Below, piece after piece: positions 10,577 to 19,837 of a stretch of DNA of 21,699 nt. Source of the DNA: Chromera velia. Taxonomy: Eukaryota; Sar; Chromeraceae. A program made the position numbers and the translations under genes. Within the stretch, counting starts at the first letter, position 1, and every line of letters begins with the position of its first letter. Location: NCBI GenBank assembly GCA_018398765.1, contig JAHBMJ010000237.1:31004-52702 (forward strand), read 5' to 3'. The notes under the pieces were generated by a model. The model searched no databases. It saw nothing but the letters and a program-made list of their open reading frames with translations, and was not told the DNA's origin.

Positions 10577-10870
10577 TCGCCAGGCTGGGAGAGAATGTAG
10601 CAGCACACACGTCTCTTGAATGAAGCGGAAGTTAAAGTTCCATACAGCCAGATGGTTTTCGGAGACGTAACCTTCAGAGCAACACTGTTGCCGAACCAAC
10701 GCGAACAAATATATATATAGATAGGTTGCCAACAACTGTGACTCGTGCTGAGGTCTATTATCTATTTGCTTGAAGTCTTTCGCTTGGAGGAGGGGCAATT
10801 AAGCTCTTGGTGCGTGTTGGAGCAATATATATATTAATATGTAGAGAGGATCGAGCTTCATAAAGGAAGA
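10577..10870 (-). promoter_or_regulatory. probable upstream region of the TRP channel gene
   Basis: This interval lies between the proposed ATG and the transposon insertion. It has two TATATATA-like runs, at about 10710-10719 and 10825-10832. The first would lie about 135 bp upstream of the ATG on the minus strand. No other core element is recognised. A small GC hairpin (GCGCGC twice, about 10903-10920) lies just beyond, and the LTR element begins 360 bp upstream of the ATG. Confidence 0.25.
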
Positions 10871-10943
10871 GTGCAAATTAATCAATTATACTGACGAGTG
10901 AGTGCGCGCGCTTTGCGCGCGGAAGTGACTAAGGCCTTGTGAG

Positions 10944-11278
10944 TAAAGAAGCTAGGAGCCGGCAAGTCGGCAGATCTAGCTTATTCTAGCAGAATAAAGG
11001 CAGCATATCCAGCCCGCAAGAAGAAACATAAACAGCAAAAAGGTGGTGTCAATCCGGTACACGTTCAAGTACGTTCAAGCCTTCAAAGAAAGCACAAATC
11101 GATCAACGGCAAAAGATATTCTTTCTTATCGATCTGGTGGACAATCAGGTTTTTCTAAGATGACCGCGCGTATCAGGACGCTCAAATAGTAGAAGACGTC
11201 CAGCCCGCCCGGCCCCAGAAAGCCTTTTTTATACAGGCGTCCGGCCTAGCCGCCGGCCCGGGACATCTTCAACCATCA
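10944..11278 (-). repeat. LTR, left copy (3' LTR of the minus-strand element)
   Basis: 335 bp, aligning end to end with 16152-16487. Shared landmarks include AAGTCGGCAGATCTAGCTTA, GATGACCGCGCG, ATACAGGCGTCCGGCC and the closing CTTCAACCATCA. It carries a 10-bp duplication (ACGTTCAAGT) absent from the other copy. Confidence 0.88.
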
Positions 11279-11280
11279 AT

Positions 11281-11295
11281 CCCCTTCTCTTTTTT
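11281..11295 (-). other. polypurine tract of the LTR element
   Basis: Fifteen consecutive pyrimidines on the plus strand, purines on the minus strand, lie 2 nt inside the left LTR. This is where the plus-strand priming tract should be if the element runs on the minus strand. Confidence 0.65.
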
Positions 11296-11520
11296 AAGGC
11301 CCCAAGCTGACAACTGTTCGCTCCGACGGACATAATGGAAGCATACAGGGGACAATACGCAAACAAAGCTCTTCCACACAGAGTGATCATCCTGACAGTG
11401 TTATCTCCAATCTAGACTTCAACCCGATCACATAAATTGCTGTGGGTTAACAACTCGCAGTGTATGTCTCTGATACACTACGTATTTAGGTCCCCGGGCC
11501 GTGACACACCGATGATGGTG

Positions 11521-12368
11521 ATCACACTCAGGGTTCCCGATTTTTCCAGTGGTAAAGCGAGCTGATTACCGTTTAACCGGTGATTACCGGTAGAGTGGCC
11601 GGCCACCGCTAAAAAGTTTGATAAAGGCTGGAGAGATAAAGTATAATTCAAAACTAAAGTTTAAAAAATCTATTTACGATAATAAGCATTTTTAAAGCAT
11701 TTTAAGTTATTTGTTTGTTCATTTATATGGTCTAACTAGGTTTGACAGTTATTTACATGTTATAAATTAAGTTATCTATGGTTTAAGTGAGATACTAAGG
11801 GGCAGCCATGCTGTTTTAAATGATAAAACTGGAAAGACGGATTGCCATTGGCCTTAGTCGCATCTTAGTAGCGTATTGACGACCAAAAACAGTATACAAT
11901 CGGCATAACTCGCCTCCATCAACACTCTTATGGGCCACCATACTATATTTATAGGCACCATGCAAGTGTAATGCAAGAAATCTAACAACCTTGAAGGTGA
12001 ACACATCCTCTCAAAAGAGGTTTTCATGTCTTAAGGCCAGGCTACTTGCTAGCTGCCTCTTTACCTCCGCAACAACTACCGCTTCCAGTTCATAGACCTC
12101 CAAACTAGGCAAACAAGCGCAGACAAACAGCATATTGTTAAAAGAATCTTAATTCGATTCCTAAATTTAAAGTACCAAAAACATTGAAAGAAATCCTTAA
12201 AACTAAAGAATAGGAGTTGCACTGCAGGCGAAATTTTTTTTTTGAAGCTTCATTTTCTCCTCATTTTTTTCCAGTAAAACTTCGGTAAACGGAGTCCATT
12301 ACCAATAATCCAGGAATTACTGGTAGACACGGATCGTTACCAAATGAAAAAGCAACCCTGATCACACT
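11521..12368. mobile_element. hAT-like non-autonomous DNA transposon with 8-bp TSD
   Basis: Seen: the element 11529-12360 (832 bp) begins CAGGGTTCCC and ends AGCAACCCTG, giving terminal CAGGGTT inverted repeats. It is flanked on both sides by ATCACACT (11521-11528, 12361-12368). Subterminal repeats of GATTACCGGT / TTACTGGTAG type are present in opposite orientation at the two ends. CAGGG termini with 8-bp duplications are typical of hAT transposons. The interior is AT-rich with one 62-codon minus frame (11816-12004) that resembles no transposase I know, so mobilisation in trans is inferred. It is nested in the LTR element. Confidence 0.82.
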
Positions 12369-13039
12369 TTGTGAACTCTCCAGAATGACACACTCCGCAA
12401 AATATACTCCGATTTTAAGTTGTCGGCCCTGAACTCTCCGGGAGTTGGTGACCTACGCAAATTGCTTGCCCTGACCAAACCTACTGTGGAAAGCCTTTTC
12501 AGGTTCTACGAAAGTATGGGGACAAATCACACAGGTCTTGTACTACATAAATCAAAGAGCCTGTGCGTTCCCTCTCTAAAAAACCATAAGTCAATTTCCC
12601 ATACCCAAAGTTCTTTGCATTTCTGAATCGAAGATGATCAACAAGCAGACAGTAAAGCCACCCGAACGCCTCTACGGCGCACAACCCGGTACAACCTGTC
12701 CAGAGAGGAGGGGGTCTGGGGAGAAAAGGAGAACTGAATGTAAGTGTGAACTAGCGCGTGCTCGACTAGAAGGGGGAGAGGTTCTATGGGAGCTCACTGA
12801 GCCAGTAGTCTTGCAAGACAGACCACCGCTCAAACAGAAGGTTGGCGATTTAAAATTCACTCACTGTTAAGGAAGAAGAAAGCGAAGACTGCGAAGTGGT
12901 TGCCTCCCTGCCCCCTTCTAGGCCTCCTTCTTGCTCTTCAGATAGAGGCGGCTGCTGTGTGACAGCTGTCTCCCTCTCTTTCTTCAGGAGCTGAGTGGCC
13001 AAGAGGCAAACACTTTCCAATAAAAAAGGCTAACGAAGC
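12369..13039. other. internal LTR-element DNA, no recognisable gene
   Basis: Short frames exist on both strands (plus 12420-12626 and 12634-12870, minus 12499-12684), but none shows a gag, protease, integrase or reverse transcriptase motif. A polymerase, if ever present, should have been encoded on the minus strand hereabouts. Confidence 0.4.
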
Positions 13040-13049
13040 TTCATCTCTC

Positions 13050-13700
13050 TCAGACTTTCGGCTTCTGTTGGCTGTACTGTCTCCTCCATCGCCCCTTCTT
13101 TTTAATTCTTTTGGTCTTTTTTTTGATTATTAGAGATGGCAAGAGACCTGCCTCTTTTTCTTCCTCCACCCCTTCTCTTTCTTCTGGTCTTTCTTTTGAT
13201 GGAGACAGCAAGAGACCTGCCTCTTTTTCTTTCTCCGCCCCTTCTTTTTCTTCTAATCTTTCTTTTGATAGAGATGACAAAAAACCTGCTTCTTTTTCTT
13301 TCTCCACCCCTTTTCTTTTTTTAGACAAAGACGGTTGGCGGCTCGTTTCCTTCTCTGTCCTTTCTCTTTCTTCAGACAGATATGGCTCCTATGCTGCCTT
13401 CTTCCTAGCCTCCTCCTCCCTCTGCACCCCTTTTTTTTCTTCAGATAGATATGGCTCCTGTGCTGCCTCCTCCTCCCTCTGTGCCTCTTCTCTTTCTTCA
13501 GACGGATATGGCTCTTGTGCTGCCTCCTCCTCCCTCTGTGCCCCTTCTTTTTCTTCAAAGACGGACAGTCTGAGAGGAATAGGAAGCGTCCTCTCTCCCT
13601 TGCTAACATACAAACTACCCCTTAGCCCACTGCATGAATGAACACAACATGAAACGATCTGGTAAGAGAGGCAAGTCTGCTGATATGGCGAATCGACCAC
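13050..13700 (-). pseudogene. glutamate/lysine-rich tandem-repeat coding remnant of the LTR element
   Basis: On the minus strand (the orientation of the element) overlapping frames encode acidic/basic repeats such as EGAEKEKEAGLLLSPSKER and REEEAAQEPYPSEE. Frame changes within the block break continuity. Two DNA arrays underlie it: 69-bp units at about 13140, 13209 and 13278, and units starting at about 13381, 13450 and 13507 (69 then 57 bp). The plus strand is also open for 176 codons (13111-13641, serine-rich), a by-product of pyrimidine-rich multiple-of-3 repeats. It may be the tail of a gag-like or unknown element protein. Confidence 0.45.
13111..13570. repeat. tandem repeats of 69 bp and 69/57 bp
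   Basis: Two adjacent imperfect arrays are present, one anchored on CAAGAGACCTGCCTC and one on TATGGCTCCTGTGCTGCC. All periods are multiples of three (23 or 19 codons), which suggests that past slippage was filtered by coding selection. Confidence 0.85.
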
Positions 13701-14349
13701 TTATTGTCTTGCCATGTCCATTTCCCCCTTTACACCGGGTCCGCTAGGCTCTGCGGATTGATTCACACTTATTTGACAAAACCTTCTAGAAAACCCCTCA
13801 CCCCAGGCCCCTCTTAGACCAAAGAACACACTTTCATAAGCTTCCACTGTGTTGGCAAGTCTGAGTCTTTCAGGGCCAACACAGCTGTGATAAGTGCCAG
13901 AGCACTTCCAGGAAGCGAAAAGGGCGGAAGAAGGAAGACAGACGGAAGATCAAGACTGTTTTGGAGACGGCAAGGTTTGAAATGACACAAAGGCGGGCAG
14001 CCGATCTCTCACTGCCAGCTTTGGCCACCTAGTCTGGCCCCCCCAGAACAAACAGCAGCGACTGGGAGGGACCGCGCAACTCCTACCATAGAAGCATGTT
14101 TGGTTGAGCCTGGAGGCACTGCGGTTGGATGAAGACACTGAGTGTCGGGAGACTTGCATACCGGGGGCGAGTGGGGTGCTTTTTGCCCCCCCCTCTGCAT
14201 AGAAGACCGGCGCTTTTCCGCAAAAAACTCGTTTTCATAATTGGTAAGGAGTTAGAAGCTGAAACTTTGTGTAAGAAGACGTTGTAACGACAGAAAAAGA
14301 ACTATGGAACAGATTTTTTATATTAGGAATGTTCTAGTATGATTAGTTC

Positions 14350-15200
14350 TCTTCCAATAGCCGAGACAGTCCTGCTATGCACGTACTGTTTGCTAAGGGA
14401 CCGACGGTGGACTCTACCAAAATCACCATCTCCAAGATTGGTCAATATGACGGCATGCTCTCACTTCTGGGTAAGTCAAATAATCGAGCAAAAAGAATGT
14501 ATACAAAAAATTCCACTTTTGTACGATCTGGGGGGGGACGCCGAAAAAAGTGAATAATTATTGTATGCACCTTCTACACGCGCATCATTCATAAGAAGTC
14601 ACGGGTCTGATTGCATATACAATGGTACTGACACACCAGAACCGTACATGCAATATCAGACGGACTGACTCCAAGAATGCAACATCTGATCAATCGAGAA
14701 GCACAGGACAAGGCATAAAAACCGACGTGCGCGACCCCCCTTTCCTCTTTGCTGCTGTCTTTTGTCTATCGCTTCCAGCAGGTGAATAGTGCACTCAATT
14801 GTATAAACAGGAAAGAACATAAGAAGATCAGTTATCAAAGGAGGGAATGTAACAAAATCAACCAAGAACAGTAAAAAGAAAGAAAGTTCTTTCATTCCAT
14901 AATGTGATCAACGAAGGACTCCTCGAACGAGCAATGACATCAGAAAAAACCTTCACGAGAAAACGAAAAGGCCAACGAAGAAGAAAGCATTCAAGAAAAA
15001 GAAAAGTCAGTTCATCAACAAGAACATGAGCAGAGGTATTACAGGAAAGTAAGGAACGCAATACATTCGAACTCATCTCTTCGATTATTCCCTGCAACCG
15101 AGGAATGCAAGAAAAACCATAGATGAATCTAACTCTCTTCAGGGTAGGGAAGGAAGGGAATGGAAGAGCATTATCGAAATCATGGAGGCACAAAAAAGAA
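14350..15200. other. spacer of the inverted repeat, no recognisable gene
   Basis: The only sizeable frames are on the minus strand (14656-14895 and 14858-15193), rich in Leu/Phe as expected from A/G-rich plus-strand DNA. No transposase or gag motif was seen. Confidence 0.4.
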
Positions 15201-15240
15201 AAAGCATACAGGTTATGATACTATTCGACGAGAGCATCCC

Positions 15241-15374
15241 TATTATTTATAGAAACATAGGCTGCCATATAAATTTTGTGAGTTTCATACCGTTTTTCTT
15301 ACTGTTAAAAACCGTTAAAAAATGACCGCAAAATAAAAAAAATTGTATAGTAGCCTATGTTTCTAGAAATAATA
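15241..15374. mobile_element. 130-bp MITE with about 35-bp TIRs and TA target duplication
   Basis: The element 15243-15372 has inverted ends TTATTTATAGAAACATAGGC and TTATTTCTAGAAACATAGGC (right end read on the minus strand), matching imperfectly for about 35 bp, and is flanked by TA. It interrupts the right arm of the long inverted repeat, whose left arm at about 14320 gives a near-empty site. Size, AT-richness and TA flanks fit a Tc1/mariner-type (Stowaway-like) MITE; AT-rich ends make the exact boundary uncertain by a few bases. Confidence 0.7.
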
Positions 15375-15454
15375 TAAAAAATCTGTTCTACAGTTCTTTT
15401 TTTATCGTTACAACGTCTTTTTACATAAAGTTTCAGCTTCTCACTCCTTACCAA

Positions 15455-15927
15455 TTATGAAAACGAGTTTTTTGTGGAAATACGCCGCTTTAGGAGGGCA
15501 AAAAGCATCCTACTCGCCCCCGGCATGCGCTGCTGCACAGGATTCGGAGGAGACGGATCCTCTGGAGGGTAATGGGGGCAATCTCGTCTATCGTGACCTC
15601 GATCCCCGCAAACCACATAAAGCTCTTGCCGTCGGAAACATGTCATCCATGAATGACCCCTGCACCAAGGAAAATCTTTTCCAAAGAGGTACGAACAAAA
15701 ATAGCAGGGGGTCTTCTTACGAAGCTCTTCAGGGGGGAAGTCTCCCTTAGAGGGAGAAAATCCGAAACGCTGTCGATCAGCAGCCGACAGCGTAAAGAGA
15801 GGGACAGCCTCATAAAAAGAAGGCTTCTATCCACCCGAGTACTGCTTGTACAGCTGGTTGTAGTACTGGGTGGGAGGGAGAGCACCACGGTGGCGACGAA
15901 ACGGGAGAGAAACAGACGTACAAGCAA
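15455..15927 (-). pseudogene. gag-like remnant with a CCHC zinc knuckle lacking its first Cys
   Basis: The minus-strand frame ending at 15455 contains YVVCGDRGHDRRDCP at about 15567-15612. It has C-x4-H-x4-C spacing of a retroelement nucleocapsid zinc knuckle, with Tyr where the first Cys should be, explicable by one G-to-A change. The frame then shows proline-rich sequence. Upstream minus frames (15643-15927) are broken. The position about 540 bp inside the 5' (right) LTR fits gag of the minus-strand element. Confidence 0.5.
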
Positions 15928-16135
15928 CAGAATGGTCTATGCTCTAAAATTTTTCTTCAAGCCGCTTTTGCAGAACGGCAAGTTTTTGTCATACAAACAT
16001 ACAGAGGGCAACCTCTGCAATGATTTTCTTCAGTCCCATTAGAAGGGGAAAGGCAGCAGTCCCGGGACTCCAAACGTTACCACTGAAAAAAAAACTAGAA
16101 AAAAAAGGATCAGAAGGTTTGTATCAAACTCTTTC

Positions 16136-16150
16136 GAGCTCGTTTTACCA
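16136..16150 (-). other. candidate tRNA primer-binding site of the LTR element
   Basis: One nucleotide inside the right LTR the minus strand reads TGGTAAAACGAGCTC. TGG complements the CCA end of a tRNA, and TGGTA begins like initiator-Met primer sites of copia elements. The rest does not match a tRNA I can name. Confidence 0.4.
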
Positions 16151-16151
16151 T

Positions 16152-16487
16152 TGAAGAAGCTAGAAGCCGGTAAGTCGGCAGATCTAGCTTATTCCAGTAG
16201 AATAAGGGCAGTATATTAAGCCCCGGCCCGCAAGAAGAAGCATAAACAGCAAAAACATAGTGTCAATCCGGTATACGTTCAAGCCTTCAAGGAAAGCATA
16301 AATTGATCAACGGCAAAAAATATTGTCTCTGATCGATTTGGTAGACAATCGGGTTTTTCTGAGATGACCGCGCGCGTTAGGATACTCGAATAGTAGATCT
16401 GAAGATGCCCGGCCTGCCCAGCCCTGGAAAGCCTTTCTTATACAGGCGTCCGGCCCTGCCACCGGCCTGGAACATCTTCAACCATCA
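16152..16487 (-). repeat. LTR, right copy (5' LTR of the minus-strand element)
   Basis: 336 bp with intact TG...CA ends on either strand. It has a short insertion (AAGCCCCGG region, about 16216-16224) relative to the left copy. The promoter of the element would lie here if still active. Confidence 0.88.
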
Positions 16488-16492
16488 GTGAG

Positions 16493-17050
16493 TGTGTTAT
16501 AACGGGCTAAAAGAAAACGTTAAAAAACATAAACATACAGATTACGGTCTGATTACTAAATCCTTTTCTCGGCTACTAATGATATCCAAATCCATAACCT
16601 CCCTGAACCTGAGTGTTACTTGAAAAAGTTACAAATGCAATATGAGCACTGCGACAGGCTCCGTGTAGCTCCGTGCTCAATGAACCCGGTTAGGAGAAGT
16701 TTAGGTTACATTCAATGTAAATAGCTATAAGAGAAGTCCAAAAAGAGCATATCGAGCGAATGTTAGTCTACTGTGAGAGGGAGAATGGACACCAGGATAT
16801 TTTTTTTATATACAGATAAAAACGTAAAATTATAATTTATAACCAAATGGCCCAGTAGTAGTTTTAGAACAAAGACCCTATACAGGAAAAATCGAGCTAT
16901 TACCATGCCCTCTATACTTCTATCTCAAGTACAAATCGAACTAAGGAACACACACAGCAGTATGATATTGCAATTAAAAGTGGGGTATGGATACCTTTGG
17001 CACAAGCGGTGACCCGACAGCCAAGGGGAATAGGGGTTCGGACTAGGAAG
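16493..17050. other. intergenic DNA after the LTR element, no gene seen
   Basis: AT-rich with no sizeable open frame on either strand and no repeat shared with the rest of the window that I could see. Confidence 0.45.
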
Positions 17051-17057
17051 GAAGGAA

Positions 17058-17100
17058 GGGGGGAAGGGTGAGAGGGCGGGAGGGACGGATGGAGGGAGGG
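17058..17100 (+). other. G-quadruplex-type G-rich tract
   Basis: Runs of three or more G are separated by 1-7 bases at least five times (GGGGGGAAGGGTGAGAGGGC then GGGAGGG). This meets the usual G3+N1-7 quadruplex pattern on the plus strand, within a wider purine-rich stretch to about 17280. Minus-strand Pro/Ser/Leu-rich frames here reflect composition. Confidence 0.6.
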
Positions 17101-17611
17101 AGACAGGGATGAAAGGAAGACTCCCTCCTGGAGGAAGGCATGAAGAAAAATAAAGGAGTGAGGGAGGGGGGCGGAAAGAAAGACATGAAGGGGAAAAGGG
17201 GAGCAGCAGAAGAAATAATGCCAAATAATTATAATGCAGGCCGTGAACACTGCAGGATGATGTAGAGAGAGGAAAAAGAGAGAACAAGACGAAACAAATG
17301 CCCCCGGTCCCTCCAAGGGAAAACAGGGCCTACCCAGGGAGTCATAGGAACACCCTTCCGTGAGCTGAGACATACTTATGCCCCACTCTACCCCCTCCTA
17401 GCTGACCTCCCAGAAAGCCATTCTACCGAAGCAACTGCACACAATAAGGATCAAGAACACTGATCAGTAGAAATAACGTGAACGAAACGGTCTCCAAGGC
17501 ATTCAGAAGGCTGCACACATGCATCTACACCCCTAAAAAGATATATCCACAATGAAGCGAGACGAATGACCCCTACCCCTTTCCAGCACCCCGAGAGTCA
17601 TTCCACCAAAG

Positions 17612-17612
<1 letters not shown>

Positions 17613-17648
<36 letters not shown>

Positions 17649-17715
17649 CTCTCTCTCTCTTTCAGAGAGAGTCTCTCTTTCTTTCTTTCTTTCTTTCTTT
17701 TTTTCTTTCTTTTTT

Positions 17716-17751
<36 letters not shown>

Positions 17752-17755
17752 TTTT

Positions 17756-17790
<35 letters not shown>

Positions 17791-17802
17791 CTCTCTCTCT
17801 CT

Positions 17803-17848
<46 letters not shown>

Positions 17849-17868
17849 GAGACTCTCTCTGTCTCTCT
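17613..17868. repeat. 260-bp TC / TTTC microsatellite
   Basis: (TC)n, then (TTTC)n with occasional extra T, then (TC)n form an almost unbroken polypyrimidine strand, by far the longest simple repeat in the window. Open frames on both strands here are repeat artefacts. Such mirror tracts can form triplex (H-)DNA. Confidence 0.95.
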
Positions 17869-17991
17869 CTCTCATACATACAGGAAGAAAGAACGAACGA
17901 ACGTTGAACAACCCCCGGGGTGTCCCATGCATGCAACACTTCAGAGTGCGCTCTTAGCGGAGCGTGGGCCTGCTTCCAATAGACTGTGTGA

Positions 17992-18121
17992 GACCTGGCA
18001 CTGCTCTTTATAACTATCGCATATGTTGACAATATGACATGATTGCTATAGAATTTGGCACTGCTCCTAATGACATTGTTGTGGGACCTGGCACTGCAAG
18101 CTGTTGTAGGACCTGGCAACC
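17992..18121. repeat. degenerate GACCTGGCACTG repeat
   Basis: Four copies of a GACCTGGCACTG-like core start at about 17992, 18052 (AATTTGGCACTG), 18085 and 18110 (GACCTGGCAACC), spaced 60, 33 and 25 bp. They lie 400 bp upstream of the copia remnant and could be debris of its 5' part, but nothing proves it. Confidence 0.55.
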
Positions 18122-18485
18122 GCTACTAACGTACTTATGACTATGATAAATAAATGTATATATAAACCTAGATCGATATAAACAAATATAAACAGAATTT
18201 AACACATATTTTGAATCACATTCTCGTGTTTAGTTTTTAGAGTTTTTGAATATATGTATGAATTTTAAAATATAGATTAGATCGAGTATTTTAGTAAACA
18301 AAATTAAACTATTTCAGAACATAAACTTTTAATGTAACATATATTATCGTTGATTGATTGAACATTAGATTCAACTTTATATATTTATAGTTTTTATTCT
18401 TCTTTATCTTAATATATTGATTCATTATTTCATATAAAACGAATTATAACTATTTAATATAATTTTTTAAAAAGTCTGACTTGTT
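18122..18485. other. very AT-rich spacer, no gene seen
   Basis: Composed almost wholly of A/T runs, with no open frame. It ends sharply where the GC-richer copia remnant starts, so it either is an insertion or marks the truncation point of the element. Confidence 0.5.
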
Positions 18486-18489
18486 GGCA

Positions 18490-19821
18490 AAGGTCCACTT
18501 ACCATGACAACCCCTTTCTGATGCCCCAAGCGGAGAGCCCACGTATGTGTGGCCCCCTCCTGACCATTTTAAGTACCGTACTCACCTCTGGCTCCTCTTG
18601 AAAGCCATCTACGGCCTCAAAAACAGCGGCTTCATCTTTGACCGCCATAGAGACCATACGCTCCTCAAGGCAGAGTGGGTGAAGAATAGGGTTCCGGGCT
18701 TGTAGTGGAAATGGTCCGGCCAGCCAGGAGTAGAGACCTCTCGACTGCTTGGCATGTGCGCGACTTTCGTCGACGACCTGGCCGTGATTGGCATTGGGGC
18801 GTCTCCGTCTGATCTTGTTGATGAGATTGCATCCAAAGGCCCTCTCACCATCACTAAAGTGAAAACGGATACAAACGGCTGCGCCCGGTAGGCTGAGATA
18901 GACATTAAACTCCGACAAGACGAGATCCATTTAACTTAGGCAGAGTATGTGCAATCTCTCTTGCAGACCGTCCCACCTGGACCCATCCCAAACACTCTGC
19001 TTCCCCCCGATTCTCGCGACTGTCCAGACGACTCCCCCGCTTTGCCTGCTTCCTAGGCCCGCTCATTCCACTCTGTCCTAGGCGGCCTTGCTTGGGGCGC
19101 TCGAGACACCCGACCGGACCTTGCTGAGGCCTGCAACAAACTCAGTTGCTCCATGACCTGTCCGACCGAGCGCAGCCTCTCGTATCTCCACGGCGCCGTC
19201 TGCTATGCAGCCGCAACCAAACAGTGTCACTACACTCTCTGCATTCGCAGAGATGATATCTCTAAGCGTTCAAAGCCGTTGGACGTGACTGGGTGGGGGG
19301 ATGTGGCACTCGGCACTGCGGGGTGTGCCTACCCGCACACCGGGTGGTTGATTGCAAAAAGAAACTCCCTGATTCACTTGGAGGTCCTTTTGACAGCCCC
19401 GCGTTGCTCAAAGCAGTGCTCGTACTGAGCTGTACGCCTCACACAACCTGGTGGATTTTATAGAGTTTCTTCTTCCCTGCCTGTAGCTAAGGTCGTCTGG
19501 GGAGAGGGAGTGTCTGGCACAGTGCATACTAACGCATAGGACGTGCTGCACTTAGTTGCCATAGACCATCTACATCCACGTGAGCGGTCTGTTACCAAAG
19601 TTGTCGAATCCCTCCAAAAAAAGCTCCTGGAGCTGTCTTTGTCTACCCTTGTAACACCTAGTAGTATAACACAGTTTCTTGCGTTGCGCGACGCTCTGGA
19701 TGCATACCGCATCCGTCTGTATCATATTTTAACCGACCTTAACCGCGCTGACCCTTTGACCAAAAGCATGGCCCCCACGTTGCTTCTCCCATTCTTCAGC
19801 CAACACATCCCTGATGAGTGA
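18490..19821 (+). pseudogene. Ty1/copia polyprotein remnant: reverse transcriptase and RNase H
   Basis: Frame 1 from about 18520 contains LLLKAIYGLKNSG (RT), TFVDDLAVIG (the YVDD-type active-site box, at about 18760-18790), HSVLGGLAWGARDTRPDLA (RT-RNase H connection) and a GWGDVALGT region where RNase H begins. A frame-2 stretch at about 19412-19483 gives SSARTELYASHNLVDF, the RNase H SSTEAEY-type motif. Frame 1 then resumes to LNRADPLTKSMAP, the copia C-terminal xDxLTK motif, and TGA at 19819. In-frame stops at 18703, 18889, 18937, 19054 and 19537 are all TAG. Integrase, protease and gag are missing, so it is 5'-truncated and dead. Confidence 0.85.
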
Positions 19822-19837
19822 TCAGAAGCAAAGTTGT

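Larger units (their letters stand above)
14156..15535. repeat. long imperfect inverted repeat inside the LTR element
   Basis: The left arm (about 14156-14350) is the reverse complement of the right arm (about 15210-15535, interrupted by the MITE at 15243-15372). Shared stretches include TTACCAATTATGAAAACGAG, TAATATAAAAAATCTGTT and GCAAAAAGCA...CTCGCCCCCGG. Arms are about 190 bp with about 850 bp between them. No target duplication was found at the outer ends, so it may be a foldback element or an internal inverted duplication. Confidence 0.8.
10939..16492 (-). mobile_element. LTR retrotransposon, non-autonomous or gutted, with 5-bp TSD
   Basis: Seen: direct repeats 10944-11278 and 16152-16487 flanked by GTGAG at 10939-10943 and at 16488-16492. 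The right LTR runs TG to CA; the left has TA for the first dinucleotide. Beside the left LTR is a purine tract on the minus strand (complement of CCCCTTCTCTTTTTT, 11281-11295). Beside the right LTR the minus strand reads A then TGGTAAAACGAGCTCG, a TGG-type primer site. These, with a zinc knuckle near 15600, put the element on the minus strand. Internal length is 4873 bp including nested insertions, and no reverse transcriptase, integrase or protease is recognisable. The LTRs differ by many substitutions and small indels, so the insertion is old. Confidence 0.85.

Noticed and set aside
10897-10921. GC hairpin as a bacterial-type terminator
   Set aside because: The window is eukaryotic, and no T-run follows the stem.
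13111-13641. Plus-strand 176-codon serine-rich protein as a real gene
   Set aside because: It opposes the orientation of the element and arises from codon-multiple repeats. The minus-strand reading is more likely, though neither is proven.
16912-17373. Minus-strand Pro/Ser/Leu-rich 153-codon frame
   Set aside because: It is the complement of a purine-rich tract, with no domain and no supporting splice or codon pattern.
17566-18119. Long frames over the TC/TTTC repeat
   Set aside because: They encode only Leu/Ser/Phe or Arg/Glu/Lys repeats and are products of the microsatellite.
18703-19539. TAG reassigned to glutamine
   Set aside because: The TRP gene has no internal TAG over 1072 codons, and the copia remnant also has frameshifts, so decay explains the stops better than a changed code.
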